A stretch of DNA of 64,000 nucleotides from G965205525 sp965205525 (GCA_965205525.1 OZ242171.1:1736001-1800000), one strand, 5' to 3'. Positions 8,275 to 17,361 are shown, counted from the stretch's first letter. The notes: generated by a model from the letters alone, not told the origin. Numbers and translations are program-made.

Positions 8275-9717
8275 ATGAAACTTTCCATGCCACGTCTTGA
8301 AGGTGTCCGGGTGCTGGTCGCCGGAGACCTGATGCTGGACCGCTACTGGTACGGTCCCGTTTCACGCATATCACCGGAGGCACCGGTGCCTGTGGTAGCC
8401 GTAGAGCATATGGAGGAGCGAGCCGGCGGTGCAGGCAATGTGGCCCTAAATATCGCTGCTGTCGGCGGCATTCCCATGCTCCTCGGCCGGGTCGGTGCCG
8501 ACAGGGAGGCAGAGGTGCTCCTCTCTTCGCTTCAGGCAGCGGGAGTGGATTGCACCAACGTACAGGAGAATGCATCTTGGTCCACCATCGTCAAACTGCG
8601 GGTGGTGAGCCGCCGCCAGCAGCTTATTCGACTAGACTTTGAAGCGCCGCCGAGTGCCATGAGCCTAGCGGCGGAAGCCTCCCATGGAATAGCGCCGGAG
8701 ATTAAGGCACTCTTGGACAACGTCAGTGCGGTAGTGATCTCTGACTACTGTAAAGGGGGATTGCCGGACCCGGCACCCCTTATTCGCAGTGCGCGAGAAG
8801 CGGGAGTGCCTGTGCTGGTGGACCCCAAGGGTGGAAATTTTGATCGTTACCGGGGGGCCAGCCTGCTTACCCCCAATCTACGGGAGTTTGAAGCGGTGGC
8901 AGGACCCTGCGGCGGCGATGAACGGGAGTTGGCCCGGCGCGGCCTTGCCCTAGCAGAGGACCTGCAACTGGATGCACTGCTGGTGACCCGGGGTGAGCAG
9001 GGCATCACGCTGCTCCGGACCGGCCAGCCGGAGTTGCATCTGCCGGCCCGCGCCCGGGAAGTGTTTGATGTGACCGGTGCCGGTGATACGGTAATAGCGG
9101 TGCTGTCCGCAGCACTGGTGGCCGGCGAAGATCTGCCCCATGCGGTTGCCTTGGCTAACATCGCCGCTGGCATTGCGGTCGGCAAATTCGGCACCGTCGC
9201 CGTCAGTGGACCGGAATTGCGCCGGGAGGTGCTGCGCGAGCTGGGTACGGAGCGGGGGGTGGTGAACCGAGAGCAGCTGCGTCTAGTAGTAGAGGATGCA
9301 CGAGCCCACAACGAGCGCATTGTGATGACCAATGGCTGCTTTGATATCATCCACGCAGGCCATGTAGTCTGCCTAGAGCAGGCAGCAGCCTTAGGCGACA
9401 GACTTATTGTGGCGGTAAACAGCGATGAATCCGTAAGACGCCTAAAGGGCAAGGGCCGCCCGGTCAATCCCCTGGAGCGGCGCATGGCGGTGCTGGCAGG
9501 GCTTGAAGCCATAGACTGGGTTGTGCCTTTTGAAGAGGATACCCCCGAGGATCTGCTCCGTACCCTGCGCCCCGACGTGCTGGCCAAGGGTGGCGACTAC
9601 GCGCCGGAGCAGGTGGTGGGCAAGGAAATCGTGGAGAGCTATGGCGGCGAGGTGCGGGTTTTAGAGCATGTGGAGGGCTGCTCTACTAGCGCAATGATTG
9701 AAAAGAAAAGGAAGTGA
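8275..9717 (+). CDS. hldE: Bifunctional heptose-7-phosphate kinase / heptose-1-phosphate adenylyltransferase
   Basis: HldE makes ADP-heptose for the LPS inner core. It phosphorylates D-glycero-D-manno-heptose-7-phosphate at C1 and, after GmhB, adenylylates the product. The 480-residue protein has a PfkB/ribokinase domain (about 1-320; RAGGAGNVALNIAAVGG near the N-terminus and the catalytic DVTGAGDTVIA with its GAGD anion hole) and a nucleotidyltransferase domain from about 345, with TNGCFDIIHAGH (HxGH-type ATP site) and the distal ISTSS-like motif here CSTSAMI. Length is as in E. coli. With waaA nearby it marks an LPS-producing Gram-negative cell. Confidence 0.97.
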   Translation: MKLSMPRLEGVRVLVAGDLMLDRYWYGPVSRISPEAPVPVVAVEHMEERAGGAGNVALNIAAVGGIPMLLGRVGADREAEVLLSSLQAAGVDCTNVQENASWSTIVKLRVVSRRQQLIRLDFEAPPSAMSLAAEASHGIAPEIKALLDNVSAVVISDYCKGGLPDPAPLIRSAREAGVPVLVDPKGGNFDRYRGASLLTPNLREFEAVAGPCGGDERELARRGLALAEDLQLDALLVTRGEQGITLLRTGQPELHLPARAREVFDVTGAGDTVIAVLSAALVAGEDLPHAVALANIAAGIAVGKFGTVAVSGPELRREVLRELGTERGVVNREQLRLVVEDARAHNERIVMTNGCFDIIHAGHVVCLEQAAALGDRLIVAVNSDESVRRLKGKGRPVNPLERRMAVLAGLEAIDWVVPFEEDTPEDLLRTLRPDVLAKGGDYAPEQVVGKEIVESYGGEVRVLEHVEGCSTSAMIEKKRK

Positions 9718-10139
9718 TAAAAATAAATACGAAACTGCTCTCCAGTGGTCGCGGCAGCAAGAAAAATCCAGGGGAATTGCGCCGGACACAGAATTATATT
9801 GACACGGATTCTCGTATTATCTTTGTGCCTCCGCCACATCGGTATGTGAATGAATGTATGGCGTGCCTAGAAGACTTCCTGAACAACAGATCGCGCCCGC
9901 TACTATGCGCTCCTGCAGCAAATGCGTGAAGGCGTAATTGGGAAGAATGGATGAGTTTTTTCTTAGCGGGTGTGCTAGAAACCGCACGCCAGGAACCGTC
10001 CATAGGCTGCAAGAGCTCTTCAACCAGAACAAAGAGCTTATCCAAGAAAAGTATTCAAGCAGGATTTCTGCCGCCGCACTCCATGCAAGCCCGCCCTGCA
10101 CAGCTTCATCCGAAACCTGCCTTCCCTGCAACCCGTAGA
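9714..10139 (+). pseudogene. Fic/DOC family protein remnant, active site deleted
   Basis: The frame from 9714 reads LLSSGRGSKKNPGELRRTQ, then NYID, then FVPPPHRYVNECMACLEDFL. This is the segment that precedes the catalytic helix in Fic proteins (usually GxFRxSQNWIG...FVPPPP). The sequence then jumps, in other frames, to RARYYALLQQMREG, EEWMSFFLAGVLETARQ and LQELFNQNKELIQE, which match the region after the catalytic helix. The HPFxxGNGR loop that should lie between is absent, and at least two frame changes are needed to join the pieces. I read it as a decayed AMPylator gene that lost its active site by internal deletion. It begins within the last codons of hldE, so its own 5' end is also missing. 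Confidence 0.65.
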
Positions 10140-10159
10140 AAAGCGCTGAGCATATACCG

Positions 10160-10936
10160 ATGGCAAAACTGCCAAAAGACGGGCCAATTCTCTGGCAACA
10201 GCTGCAAGACCAATTCACAGCCTTGCAGGATAAACTCAGCAAAGAAAATCAGACACGTCTGTATCGCGCTCTGAGCTGGTTAAAACGCAGCGAAGACTGC
10301 CCGGAGAATGATCTTGACGGCCGTTTTCTCTTCCTATGGATCGCCTTTAATTCTGCGTACGGCTCAGGCGATCCACACCTGAAAGCAGCGGAAGGTAGGA
10401 ACCGCCTGTGGAGTGATTTAAATAAACTTAAGAAATTCCTGCGCGACATTGTGCACAGCGATGAAGACGGCATCTTACCGACTATTCTGCGCCAGCGCAT
10501 CAAGGAGCCTATTCAAAGCTTGCTGTGCAATCAATATATCTTCCGCTACTTCTGGGAGTACCGCCACCGAGACCCTAAAAGATGGCAAGGGGAATTTGAA
10601 ACCGAGAGAAATAGCGTGCAAAAAATCCTAGATGACAGCGCCGAAACCTCCCCCAAGCAGACGGCACAAATACTGCATATCCTCTTTGAACGTCTCTATA
10701 TTCTGCGCAACCAGATCTTCCACGGAGGCGCCACCCATAATGGCAGCGTCAATCGTCCCCAGGTTCAAGATGGAATGCAGCTGCTCATTTATCTCGTACC
10801 TGCACTTCTGCGGATCTTAACCAACGACTTAAAACAGAGGACCGACCGCGACTGGGGGGCTATCCCCTACCCGCCGCTGCAGGAGAGTGACGGCAAAGAA
10901 GAAGGCGATGAGAAAGATGAAAACCTTAATAGATAA
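10160..10936 (+). CDS. HEPN-domain protein (Apea-like), putative RNase
   Basis: A 258-residue helical protein. A segment RFLFLWIAFNSAYG (about 55-68) is followed much later by RLYILRNQIFHGG (about 178-190), which contains the RNxxxH arrangement (Arg183, His188) that forms the active site of HEPN ribonucleases. The layout matches Apea-like HEPN proteins, many of which occur in toxin-antitoxin or phage-defence loci. The C-terminus is Asp/Glu/Lys-rich and probably disordered. No nucleotidyltransferase (MNT) antitoxin lies beside it; the neighbour upstream is the Fic remnant. The start ATG 10160 is the first in frame. The cellular role is unknown. Confidence 0.65.
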   Translation: MAKLPKDGPILWQQLQDQFTALQDKLSKENQTRLYRALSWLKRSEDCPENDLDGRFLFLWIAFNSAYGSGDPHLKAAEGRNRLWSDLNKLKKFLRDIVHSDEDGILPTILRQRIKEPIQSLLCNQYIFRYFWEYRHRDPKRWQGEFETERNSVQKILDDSAETSPKQTAQILHILFERLYILRNQIFHGGATHNGSVNRPQVQDGMQLLIYLVPALLRILTNDLKQRTDRDWGAIPYPPLQESDGKEEGDEKDENLNR

Positions 10937-11044
10937 AAATCCGCGACCGCGTGCTGCCTCCACAAGCACCACACATGCCTGTATGGAATAGCAGGATGTC
11001 ACGCAGGATTTTGGCGGCGAAAGACATAGAGGAAGTTTTGCAGG

Positions 11045-11812
11045 TCACGTTGACTCCAGCACTTTGCAATTCTCCCGCAAGTGCTTCTCTGAAATAGTGC
11101 CCACAATGGCAGCTGTGGTTGCAGGGTGCGCCAGCGCAAAGCGCAGATTCTTCGCCGGTGCATCCTGCCCGACAGCATTCCCGCTGTTTAGCACCTTCTT
11201 GATGAAAGCCCCCGTGTTGTGCTCAGCGCAATGCTCCAGAACAGCAGCCTGATCCCGGTAATCGGGCCGATAAGTGAGCATTACCGCATCGCCCCGCTCG
11301 GCGGCCAGTCGTCCCCCCTCCACGGTTTTCACGGACATGCCGACAGCCCGGACAAAACCTTGCTGCTTGAGGTCTTGCAGCACATCCAGCGCACCCCCCT
11401 GGAGGATCTCTGTGTCCCGACCGTCAGAATGCAGGAGAACGATATCCAAGCAGTCGGTATCCAAGCGTCGCAGGCTCCTGTGTACACCAGCCTGCAGGGC
11501 CTCAGGCCGAAAATCATAACGGGACTGCCCCTCCTCAAACTCCTCCCCAACTTTGGTGCAGAGCACCCACTGCTGCCGCTGCCCCTTCAGCAGACGGCCT
11601 AAGCGCTCTTCGCTGTTGCCGTAGGCAGGGGCGGTGTCCAGCAGGTTGATGCCAAGTTCCGCCGCTGCGCCTAGCAGCCGCCGGGCTTGACTGTCATCCG
11701 GAATGGCGAAAGGTTTCGGGTACTTCACACCCTCGCTGCGACCCAGCTTGACCGTGCCGAGTCCCAGCATGCTGACCTGTATGCCAGTGTCTCCCAAGCT
11801 GCGCCTTTTCAT
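11045..11812 (-). CDS. Aldo/keto reductase
   Basis: An NAD(P)H-dependent carbonyl reductase of the AKR fold, 255 residues. The catalytic tetrad is visible: Asp and Tyr in NLLDTAPAYGNSEERLG, Lys in WVLCTKVGEE, and His in DIVLLHSDG. The cofactor-binding C-terminal part contains AIVGTISEKHLREN. I chose ATG 11812 (MKRRSLGDTGIQVSMLGLGT) because it matches the usual AKR start and a GAGGGGAA site lies just upstream; the frame is open 16 codons further. It is 29 bases downstream of the FAD oxidoreductase on the same strand; the same AKR-FAD pair sits near waaA and hldE in Pseudomonas. The substrate is unknown. Confidence 0.88.
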   Translation of the reverse strand: MKRRSLGDTGIQVSMLGLGTVKLGRSEGVKYPKPFAIPDDSQARRLLGAAAELGINLLDTAPAYGNSEERLGRLLKGQRQQWVLCTKVGEEFEEGQSRYDFRPEALQAGVHRSLRRLDTDCLDIVLLHSDGRDTEILQGGALDVLQDLKQQGFVRAVGMSVKTVEGGRLAAERGDAVMLTYRPDYRDQAAVLEHCAEHNTGAFIKKVLNSGNAVGQDAPAKNLRFALAHPATTAAIVGTISEKHLRENCKVLEST

Positions 11813-11841
11813 GTATTCCCCTCGGTATCCTGGAGAGCAAC

Positions 11842-13047
11842 TCAAAATCGCTCTTCCCAAGGTGGCATTGCCAAGTCAGGCTTTGGCAGCATTGCCAGTG
11901 GGCCGAAGTCAGGGGAATCCGCCCCCGGCTCCAAGTGCCGCTGTCGCAGAATGCCGAGCACAGTATCCCCTAGGGCTGGGACCAAGGTGAACTTCAGGGG
12001 CCAAGCGACAACTGCATTTGCACAGCCGGGCACTGGCTCTGCAAAATGCTCCCTCGCCTGCCACGGCGAAGACAGGGCCGGCTCGGCCCGCTCCACTCGC
12101 ACCATAGACCATTCAGAGGCATTCCAATCCAGCTGTGGAAAGACTGCCCTCAGCTCCCGCAGAGCCAAGGTCAAGACTTCTCCGTCATAAAGAGCTGCTC
12201 CTGCCTCCGCCACCCGGCCGCCCAGATACCAGGCGGTGCCGCCCCCCCTCAAGGGATGGCTGGAGACGGTGAGACGCGGCATCGCGCTGAGACCAAGACC
12301 GTGACCAAACAGCGACGGCAGCCCCGGTGCTTTCACCAGCAACTGGCAGAGCGGCCGACGATACATGGCAGGCTGTTTCGCACCGAGGGCAGTAAGCAGT
12401 GCACTATTGCCGGCTCCGGCGGCAAGCAGGCACAGGCGGGGACGCAGCGTAAGCGAGCTTTCCCCCTCGCCGATTTTGAGAACGGCACAACCGTCCGCAT
12501 CGCGCCGCAGGCTGTCCTCGGCATCCAGCTTGAAAATCCTCTCCCGCCAGCGCTCCGCCAGGATTGCAACCACAGAGGGCACATCCAGCACCCAGTCATC
12601 CGAGCGGTAAAGAGTACCGCGAAAAGACTGCTCCCGAAACAGAAGCGGACGCTCATCTTCCGGCACCGGCGCAGCCCGTCCTTGCAGAAGGCGGGCGGCG
12701 GCCGAAACAACAAGGCGCGAAGACAGCCCACTGCCGGACCAGAGCAGTACTTCGTCGCTCAGCACTCTGGCTCCCTGCAGGTCGGTTTCTCCGCACCCCT
12801 CTAGGCAGGCACGCCACCGAGCCGGCATAGCGGCAAGAGCGGCGACCGGGCGGCGCAGCCCTCCCACGCCATACTTTATGCCGCTGTGGATCATGCCCTG
12901 AGAAGCAGCGGTCTGTTCATTTCCAAGGCAGGTGCGCTCAAAGAGAGCGGCCGTATAGCCCGCATCTCCCAATCGGCTGAGCAGCCACAGGCCAGCAATG
13001 CCGCCGCCGAGAATTGCGATGTCCAAGGAAAGTGAGCGGGAATACAT
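11842..13047 (-). CDS. FAD-dependent oxidoreductase (DAO/GlpD-like)
   Basis: A 401-residue flavoprotein. The N-terminal dinucleotide fold is clear (DIAILGGGIAGLWLLSRLGDAGY, GxGxxG followed by an acidic ALFE), and the central part has the DAO-family features CLLAAGAGNSALL and RRPLCQLLVKAPGLPSLFGHG. I chose ATG 13047 because the FAD fold begins within 10 residues of it; the frame is open upstream to 13179 but that part is basic and unlike the family. It precedes the aldo/keto reductase and may form a two-gene operon. The substrate is unknown; glycerol-3-phosphate- or amino-acid-type oxidation are guesses from the family. Confidence 0.85.
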   Translation of the reverse strand: MYSRSLSLDIAILGGGIAGLWLLSRLGDAGYTAALFERTCLGNEQTAASQGMIHSGIKYGVGGLRRPVAALAAMPARWRACLEGCGETDLQGARVLSDEVLLWSGSGLSSRLVVSAAARLLQGRAAPVPEDERPLLFREQSFRGTLYRSDDWVLDVPSVVAILAERWRERIFKLDAEDSLRRDADGCAVLKIGEGESSLTLRPRLCLLAAGAGNSALLTALGAKQPAMYRRPLCQLLVKAPGLPSLFGHGLGLSAMPRLTVSSHPLRGGGTAWYLGGRVAEAGAALYDGEVLTLALRELRAVFPQLDWNASEWSMVRVERAEPALSSPWQAREHFAEPVPGCANAVVAWPLKFTLVPALGDTVLGILRQRHLEPGADSPDFGPLAMLPKPDLAMPPWEERF

Positions 13048-13215
13048 CCGGGCAGCAAGGCGCAGCAGAAAAGCTCTGAATAAAAAAGGCAAGGATAATG
13101 GTACTGCAAATACATATATTCTTTTGCAGACCCTGCGATGAACGCGCCGTTCCTGTCGTCTGGGTCCCACCCCTAGCACTGCTTTCTTCTGAATATTTTC
13201 CCCGCTGCCCCTACA

Positions 13216-14505
13216 ATGAAGCGAGCATTGCCCCCTGTCATGCCCCGTCTCCTCTACACCCTGCTTCTGTACTTAGTGCTGCCGCTTCTCCTGCTGCGGC
13301 TCTTGGTACGCAGTCTGCGCACCCCCGACTATCGGCGCCGCATCAGCGAGCGCTTCGGCTTTGTTCGCGCTGGGGATTGCGCCGGAGGATTGTGGTTGCA
13401 TGCGGTGTCGGTGGGAGAGGTGATGGCGGCTGTACCCCTAGTACAGGCCCTGCGCAAACGTCATCCAGGCCTCCACATCGTGCTCACCACCACCACCCCT
13501 ACTGGTGCACAACGGGTGGCGGATGAGTTCGGCAGCGAAGTGCTGCATCTCTACTGCCCTTGGGATACACCCGATGCCATACAGCGTTTCTTAAAGCGAT
13601 TGCGCCCGCGCCTGCTTCTTCTGATGGAAACGGAGCTATGGCCAAATCTTATCTCTCACTGTCATCGCCGCAGTATCCCGGTACTGCTGCTGAATGCCAG
13701 GCTATCGGAGCGTTCGGCCCGGCGCTACGGACGGATTGCGTCACTCGCCACACCCATGCTGCGACGGCTGGAACAGGCTGCCGCCCAGACGGAGGAGGAT
13801 GCCGCTCGCTTCCAGCAGCTAGGGCTGTCGGCAGAGCGGGTGCGAGTAAGCGGCAATATCAAGTTTGACCTGCACTTATCCGACGGGGACAGGCAACGGG
13901 CCGCTGCCCTGCGGCGGGAGTGGGGCGAGACACGTCCGGTATGGATAGCTGCCAGCACCCATGAAGGGGAAGAGGCGATGGTGCTGGAAGCATGTCAATC
14001 CTTGCGGGCGCGATTCTCTTCCCTTCTGCTTGTGCTCGTGCCGCGTCACCCGGAGCGCTTTGCCCAGGTGAAGTCTCTGTGTCGCGCCCGAAATCTGCCT
14101 ACCGTGTGCCGCTCCAACGGGCAGGTGCCAAAGGCAAAAGATGCCGTGCTCTTAGCAGATACCATGGGCGAGCTGCGCCTGCTGTTCGGCACGGCGGACT
14201 GTGCTTTCGTCGGCGGCAGCCTAGTCCCCGCTGGCGGGCACAACATGCTGGAAGCGGCGGTGTGGGGTGTACCAATCCTCACCGGTCCGCATTTATTCAA
14301 TTTCGCCGAGCCGGCACAGCGCTTGGAAACAGCTGGAGCACTGAGACAAGTGAAGAATGCATCGGGCCTTGCATTGGCAGTGGCAGCGTGGCTTGACCGC
14401 GCGGATGCGCGCCGGATGGCGGGGGATGCGGGGATAAAAATAGTGAAAAACGGGCAGGGTGCCCTAGAGAGGCAACTTGGCCTAGTGGAAGAATACCTAA
14501 AATAA
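13216..14505 (+). CDS. waaA: 3-deoxy-D-manno-octulosonic acid transferase
   Basis: WaaA (KdtA) transfers Kdo from CMP-Kdo to lipid IVA at the inner face of the inner membrane. The 429-residue product has an N-terminal membrane anchor (LLYTLLLYLVLPLLLLRLL), the conserved GLWLHAVSVGEVMAA, LTTTTPTGAQR and LLLMETELWPNL blocks, and in the C-terminal half a GT-B donor site around GGSLVPAGGHNMLEAAVWGVPILTGPH. The start ATG 13216 is the first Met; another Met eight codons later would also leave the anchor intact. It is divergent from the FAD/AKR pair, with 168 bases between. Confidence 0.96.
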   Translation: MKRALPPVMPRLLYTLLLYLVLPLLLLRLLVRSLRTPDYRRRISERFGFVRAGDCAGGLWLHAVSVGEVMAAVPLVQALRKRHPGLHIVLTTTTPTGAQRVADEFGSEVLHLYCPWDTPDAIQRFLKRLRPRLLLLMETELWPNLISHCHRRSIPVLLLNARLSERSARRYGRIASLATPMLRRLEQAAAQTEEDAARFQQLGLSAERVRVSGNIKFDLHLSDGDRQRAAALRREWGETRPVWIAASTHEGEEAMVLEACQSLRARFSSLLLVLVPRHPERFAQVKSLCRARNLPTVCRSNGQVPKAKDAVLLADTMGELRLLFGTADCAFVGGSLVPAGGHNMLEAAVWGVPILTGPHLFNFAEPAQRLETAGALRQVKNASGLALAVAAWLDRADARRMAGDAGIKIVKNGQGALERQLGLVEEYLK

Positions 14506-14525
14506 GGAAACGATCTATTTAATAG

Positions 14526-14771
14526 CTAATCTCTATAGTCATCAGCAGCCATCAGCTGCTTGTGAAGCGGCAAGCGTGATTCGGCAAGAACGGTGCCCAT
14601 GCGAACACTAAAATGCTTGCGGCAATCACGGCAACGATACGGCATTGGCTTTGCTGATTTCACAATGGCAACGCTATGGCTTCCGCAATGCAGGCAATAC
14701 CTTTTGCCCTCAGGCCAGCGTTTTCTTTCAAAGAACTTGACAGCCGCCGCTTCATCGGGAAACTGCTGCAA
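14526..14771 (-). pseudogene. IS1595-type transposase N-terminal remnant
   Basis: The frame encodes only the N-terminal zinc ribbon of an IS1595-family transposase: QQFPDEAAAVKFFERKRWPEG, then YCLHCGSHSVA, then MPYRCRDCRKHFSVRMGTVLAESRLPL. After about 80 residues it ends at a stop, whereas the full protein has about 300 residues with a DDE-type catalytic domain. The frame stays open a little upstream (to about 14800) without an ATG, so the start is lost too. It lies between convergent waaA and the TolC gene. No terminal inverted repeats can be recognised. It records an old insertion that was later deleted. Confidence 0.75.
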
Positions 14772-14814
14772 GAAAGGCCAGCTTTCTTGAGTGCCAGCGG
14801 TGCAGGCACTTACA

Positions 14815-16596
14815 TTACTCCGCTAGACTGATGAGAAGCCTGGGCCATGCCTGCGTGCGCAACTCTGGCGGTAAAGCCTCCTTGGCCGCACGGGCTTCTT
14901 GCAGGCTGGCAAACACGCCGGTGCATACCCGGTACAGGCGCTGCCCGCTCTCATCTGTACCCCCCACATAAAAAAGTGCAGGCTGGCTGTAGCTCGCGAG
15001 CTGCTGCTTGGCATTCTGCTTTCTTTTTAGCGCAGCCAGCTGCAATGTGTAAGCAGACTCCGAATAGTTCTGCAAAACCTCCGCAGTTACCTCTCCACGC
15101 AGGATGGACGCGGTATCGCGGGTTGCAGCCGACGCGACCCCCTGGTCGGGCGAGGAAGCAGGCGCCGATGACGGTGCGGGCAGAGGACTTCTTCCCGTCT
15201 CCTGCCTCTCCCGCAGAGAAGTGCTAGACGGCTTCAGCCGCTGATTGATTTGCGCCACATCCTCCTGATCTAGTTGACCGACCAGCGCCTTCATCTGAAG
15301 AGTGTCCAGCAGGTGGTCCAGGCGCGAGCGGCTGTAGTCCCGCCGCGATCGGTGCACGTTTCTCTCCGCATTCAGGACATCCACAATATCACGGGTTCCG
15401 GTCTCGTAGCCGGCGCGGATAGACCGCAGGGCACTCTCGGACGATTGCAGTGCGCGACGGCGGGCCTCTTCCCGGGCCACGGCGATACGCAGGGAATGGT
15501 GCAAGGAGCGCACCCGCTGGGACAGATCCCGACGCGCCCGAATATGCTCTTCGCGGGCTTGCAGGTATTCCTGATAGGCGCGCCGCCGCTCAGAACTCAG
15601 CCGACCGCCAGTGAATAAAGGCAGTTCCAGCCGCAGCACCGCGCTGTCCTGCCTGCTTTCCTCAGTGAAAAATTCGTCGGCAAATCTGCTGTCACCAAAG
15701 TTAGCGGCATCACCTTCGGTATCGGTGTGATCGTAGCTGAGCTGTCCGCTCAAGGTGGGGAAATGCGCGCCGCGTTTCGCGCGGGACTGAAAGCGGGCCG
15801 CCTCCTCCTGCAATGCCGCAGCCTGCAGCGTGTAACTCCCCTGCAAGGCAAAAGTTACCCATTGCTCCGGGTCTGCCGGCTCCGGCGATGTAACAGGAAT
15901 ATTCTCTCTGAGGGGCCACAACTCGCCGGAACGCTGTCCGGTGATCACGCTGAGGGCTTCACGAGCATCTTCCGATCGCTCTTCCAGGGAGAGGCGGTCT
16001 GCCACCGCCAAGTCGTAGGCAGCTTGCGCCTCCAGCACGTCGGTTGCAGCAGTGAGGCCGGTGTCAAAGCGATTGCGGGCCTGGCCCAACTGACGGGAAA
16101 GAGCTGCTTCTTCAGCCCGCGCTGAGATCAGGTCTTCATCAGCTCGCAGCACGCCAAAATAGGCTGTCGCCACTCGTAGAATGATCTCTTGCTGCTCGTT
16201 GGCCAGCAGCGCGTCAGCCCGCCGGGTCAACTTGTCGCCCCGGCGAAAGTTGAACCAAGTGGACAGAGAAAAAAGAGTCTGGTTCAGCGTCACACCGTAA
16301 CGCTCCCGGTCTGTATCTCGCTCCTCCACCGTGCCGCTGCGACGCGTATCCTTGTTATATGAGTTTATGATCTCACCGCTGGCACTTAGCTGGGGAAGCA
16401 GTGCGGACACCGCCGTTGCTCCCGCCTCCCGCTGTCCCCGCAGACCGGCTAAGTTAGCCCGCAACTGCGGATCATTGGCCAGTGCCTGCTCGTAAACATC
16501 TGCAAGAGACTCTGCACGCAGGGCGCCGGAGAGAGCCAGCAGTGCAGCGGTCACAAGGAATGCGACCGACCAAGATATATCGCGCCGGGTATGCAT
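14815..16596 (-). CDS. TolC family outer membrane efflux/secretion protein with C-terminal SPOR domain
   Basis: An outer-membrane channel of 593 residues for type I secretion or tripartite efflux. It has a signal peptide (VTAALLALSGALRAES), then two outer-membrane-efflux repeats with typical phrases (LADVYEQALANDPQLRANLAGLRGQREAG; NRFDTGLTAATDVLEAQAAYDLA; IRAGYETGTRDIVDVLNAERNV), ending at about residue 440. A Pro/Ser-rich linker (about 445-510) follows. The last 80 residues (SAYTLQLAAL ... YRVCTGVFASLQEARAAKEAL) look like a SPOR peptidoglycan-binding domain, which is not usual for TolC. In Pseudomonas and E. coli tolC also lies close to the DUF1249 gene, as here. Start ATG at 16596. Confidence 0.88.
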   Translation of the reverse strand: MHTRRDISWSVAFLVTAALLALSGALRAESLADVYEQALANDPQLRANLAGLRGQREAGATAVSALLPQLSASGEIINSYNKDTRRSGTVEERDTDRERYGVTLNQTLFSLSTWFNFRRGDKLTRRADALLANEQQEIILRVATAYFGVLRADEDLISARAEEAALSRQLGQARNRFDTGLTAATDVLEAQAAYDLAVADRLSLEERSEDAREALSVITGQRSGELWPLRENIPVTSPEPADPEQWVTFALQGSYTLQAAALQEEAARFQSRAKRGAHFPTLSGQLSYDHTDTEGDAANFGDSRFADEFFTEESRQDSAVLRLELPLFTGGRLSSERRRAYQEYLQAREEHIRARRDLSQRVRSLHHSLRIAVAREEARRRALQSSESALRSIRAGYETGTRDIVDVLNAERNVHRSRRDYSRSRLDHLLDTLQMKALVGQLDQEDVAQINQRLKPSSTSLRERQETGRSPLPAPSSAPASSPDQGVASAATRDTASILRGEVTAEVLQNYSESAYTLQLAALKRKQNAKQQLASYSQPALFYVGGTDESGQRLYRVCTGVFASLQEARAAKEALPPELRTQAWPRLLISLAE

Positions 16597-16780
16597 GATT
16601 GGGACAACAAGGTGGGTACGAGCCCGAGGGGAACAGGCTATTTTAGCAGATTAGGCAGCAAAATCCAAGACTACACAGCATGGCGGAAATGACGGATGAT
16701 AGGCACTGACACTGTTGCGCAGCGCTTGCACAATCGCCCACAGATCATCAAAGATTTCCGGAAACAATGAGCACCCAGTA

Positions 16781-17251
16781 ATGTCTGCTAAACGCACCCC
16801 CGTTGATCTAGGCGCACGGCAGGCCGAGTGCGACATTAACTACCTGTGCCTGCTGCGACTGCTCGCTCCCTACGAAAGATTTCAGCGTCGCTGTTTTACA
16901 GCACCTGTGATCGCAGGGGGTCGAGCGCAGCTGGAACTCATCCGCACCGAGCGCTTTCCGTATACGGATACTCTGCAAGTCAAACTGGATCCTGGGCTTA
17001 AGCCTTGGACGGAGCCCATCCACATCACTGCACGGGTGTACCGAGATATGCGCAGCGTGGAGATCATCAGCTGCCAGCACAAGCGTCTATGCAATGTCTA
17101 CCCCTATCCGAATGCAGAGATGTTCCTGCCGGACGAGAAGATGCAGATGAACCGTTTTTTCGGCGAGTGGCTGCGACACTGCATTAGCGCACAGCGAGAC
17201 GACTCTTCTATACGCTGCCACTTAACTCCCCCGGCTCTTGCAACCCGCTAA
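16781..17251 (+). CDS. yqiB: DUF1249 family protein (YqiB-like)
   Basis: A protein of about 156 residues with the DUF1249 pattern: VDLGARQAECDINYLCLLRLLAPYE near the N-terminus, YTDTLQVKL in the middle, VRVYxDxxxxEV-like ARVYRDMRSVEIISCQ, and PNAEMFLPDEKMQMNRFFGEWL near the end. The function is unknown; E. coli YqiB lies in the tolC-nudF region and the same pairing is kept here, except that nudF is not present between them. I chose ATG 16781 because homologues begin just before this motif; the frame is open 22 codons further upstream without family similarity. Confidence 0.85.
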   Translation: MSAKRTPVDLGARQAECDINYLCLLRLLAPYERFQRRCFTAPVIAGGRAQLELIRTERFPYTDTLQVKLDPGLKPWTEPIHITARVYRDMRSVEIISCQHKRLCNVYPYPNAEMFLPDEKMQMNRFFGEWLRHCISAQRDDSSIRCHLTPPALATR

Positions 17252-17361
17252 ACGGCACGATAACTGCGCAGGGCTTTTGTCAGTCATGGGCAATCGCGAC
17301 GGCTGCAACTGAAGAAGCATAGGCCGCCCGTCAACTGTAAACACGGACATGCGCATTTGCC

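Noticed and set aside
13048..13179. Upstream extension of the FAD oxidoreductase
   Set aside because: The extra 44 residues are basic and hydrophobic and precede the FAD fold that starts right after ATG 13047.
14526..14771. Functional zinc-ribbon protein
   Set aside because: It matches only the first 80 residues of an IS1595 transposase and lacks a start codon and catalytic domain; a remnant fits better.
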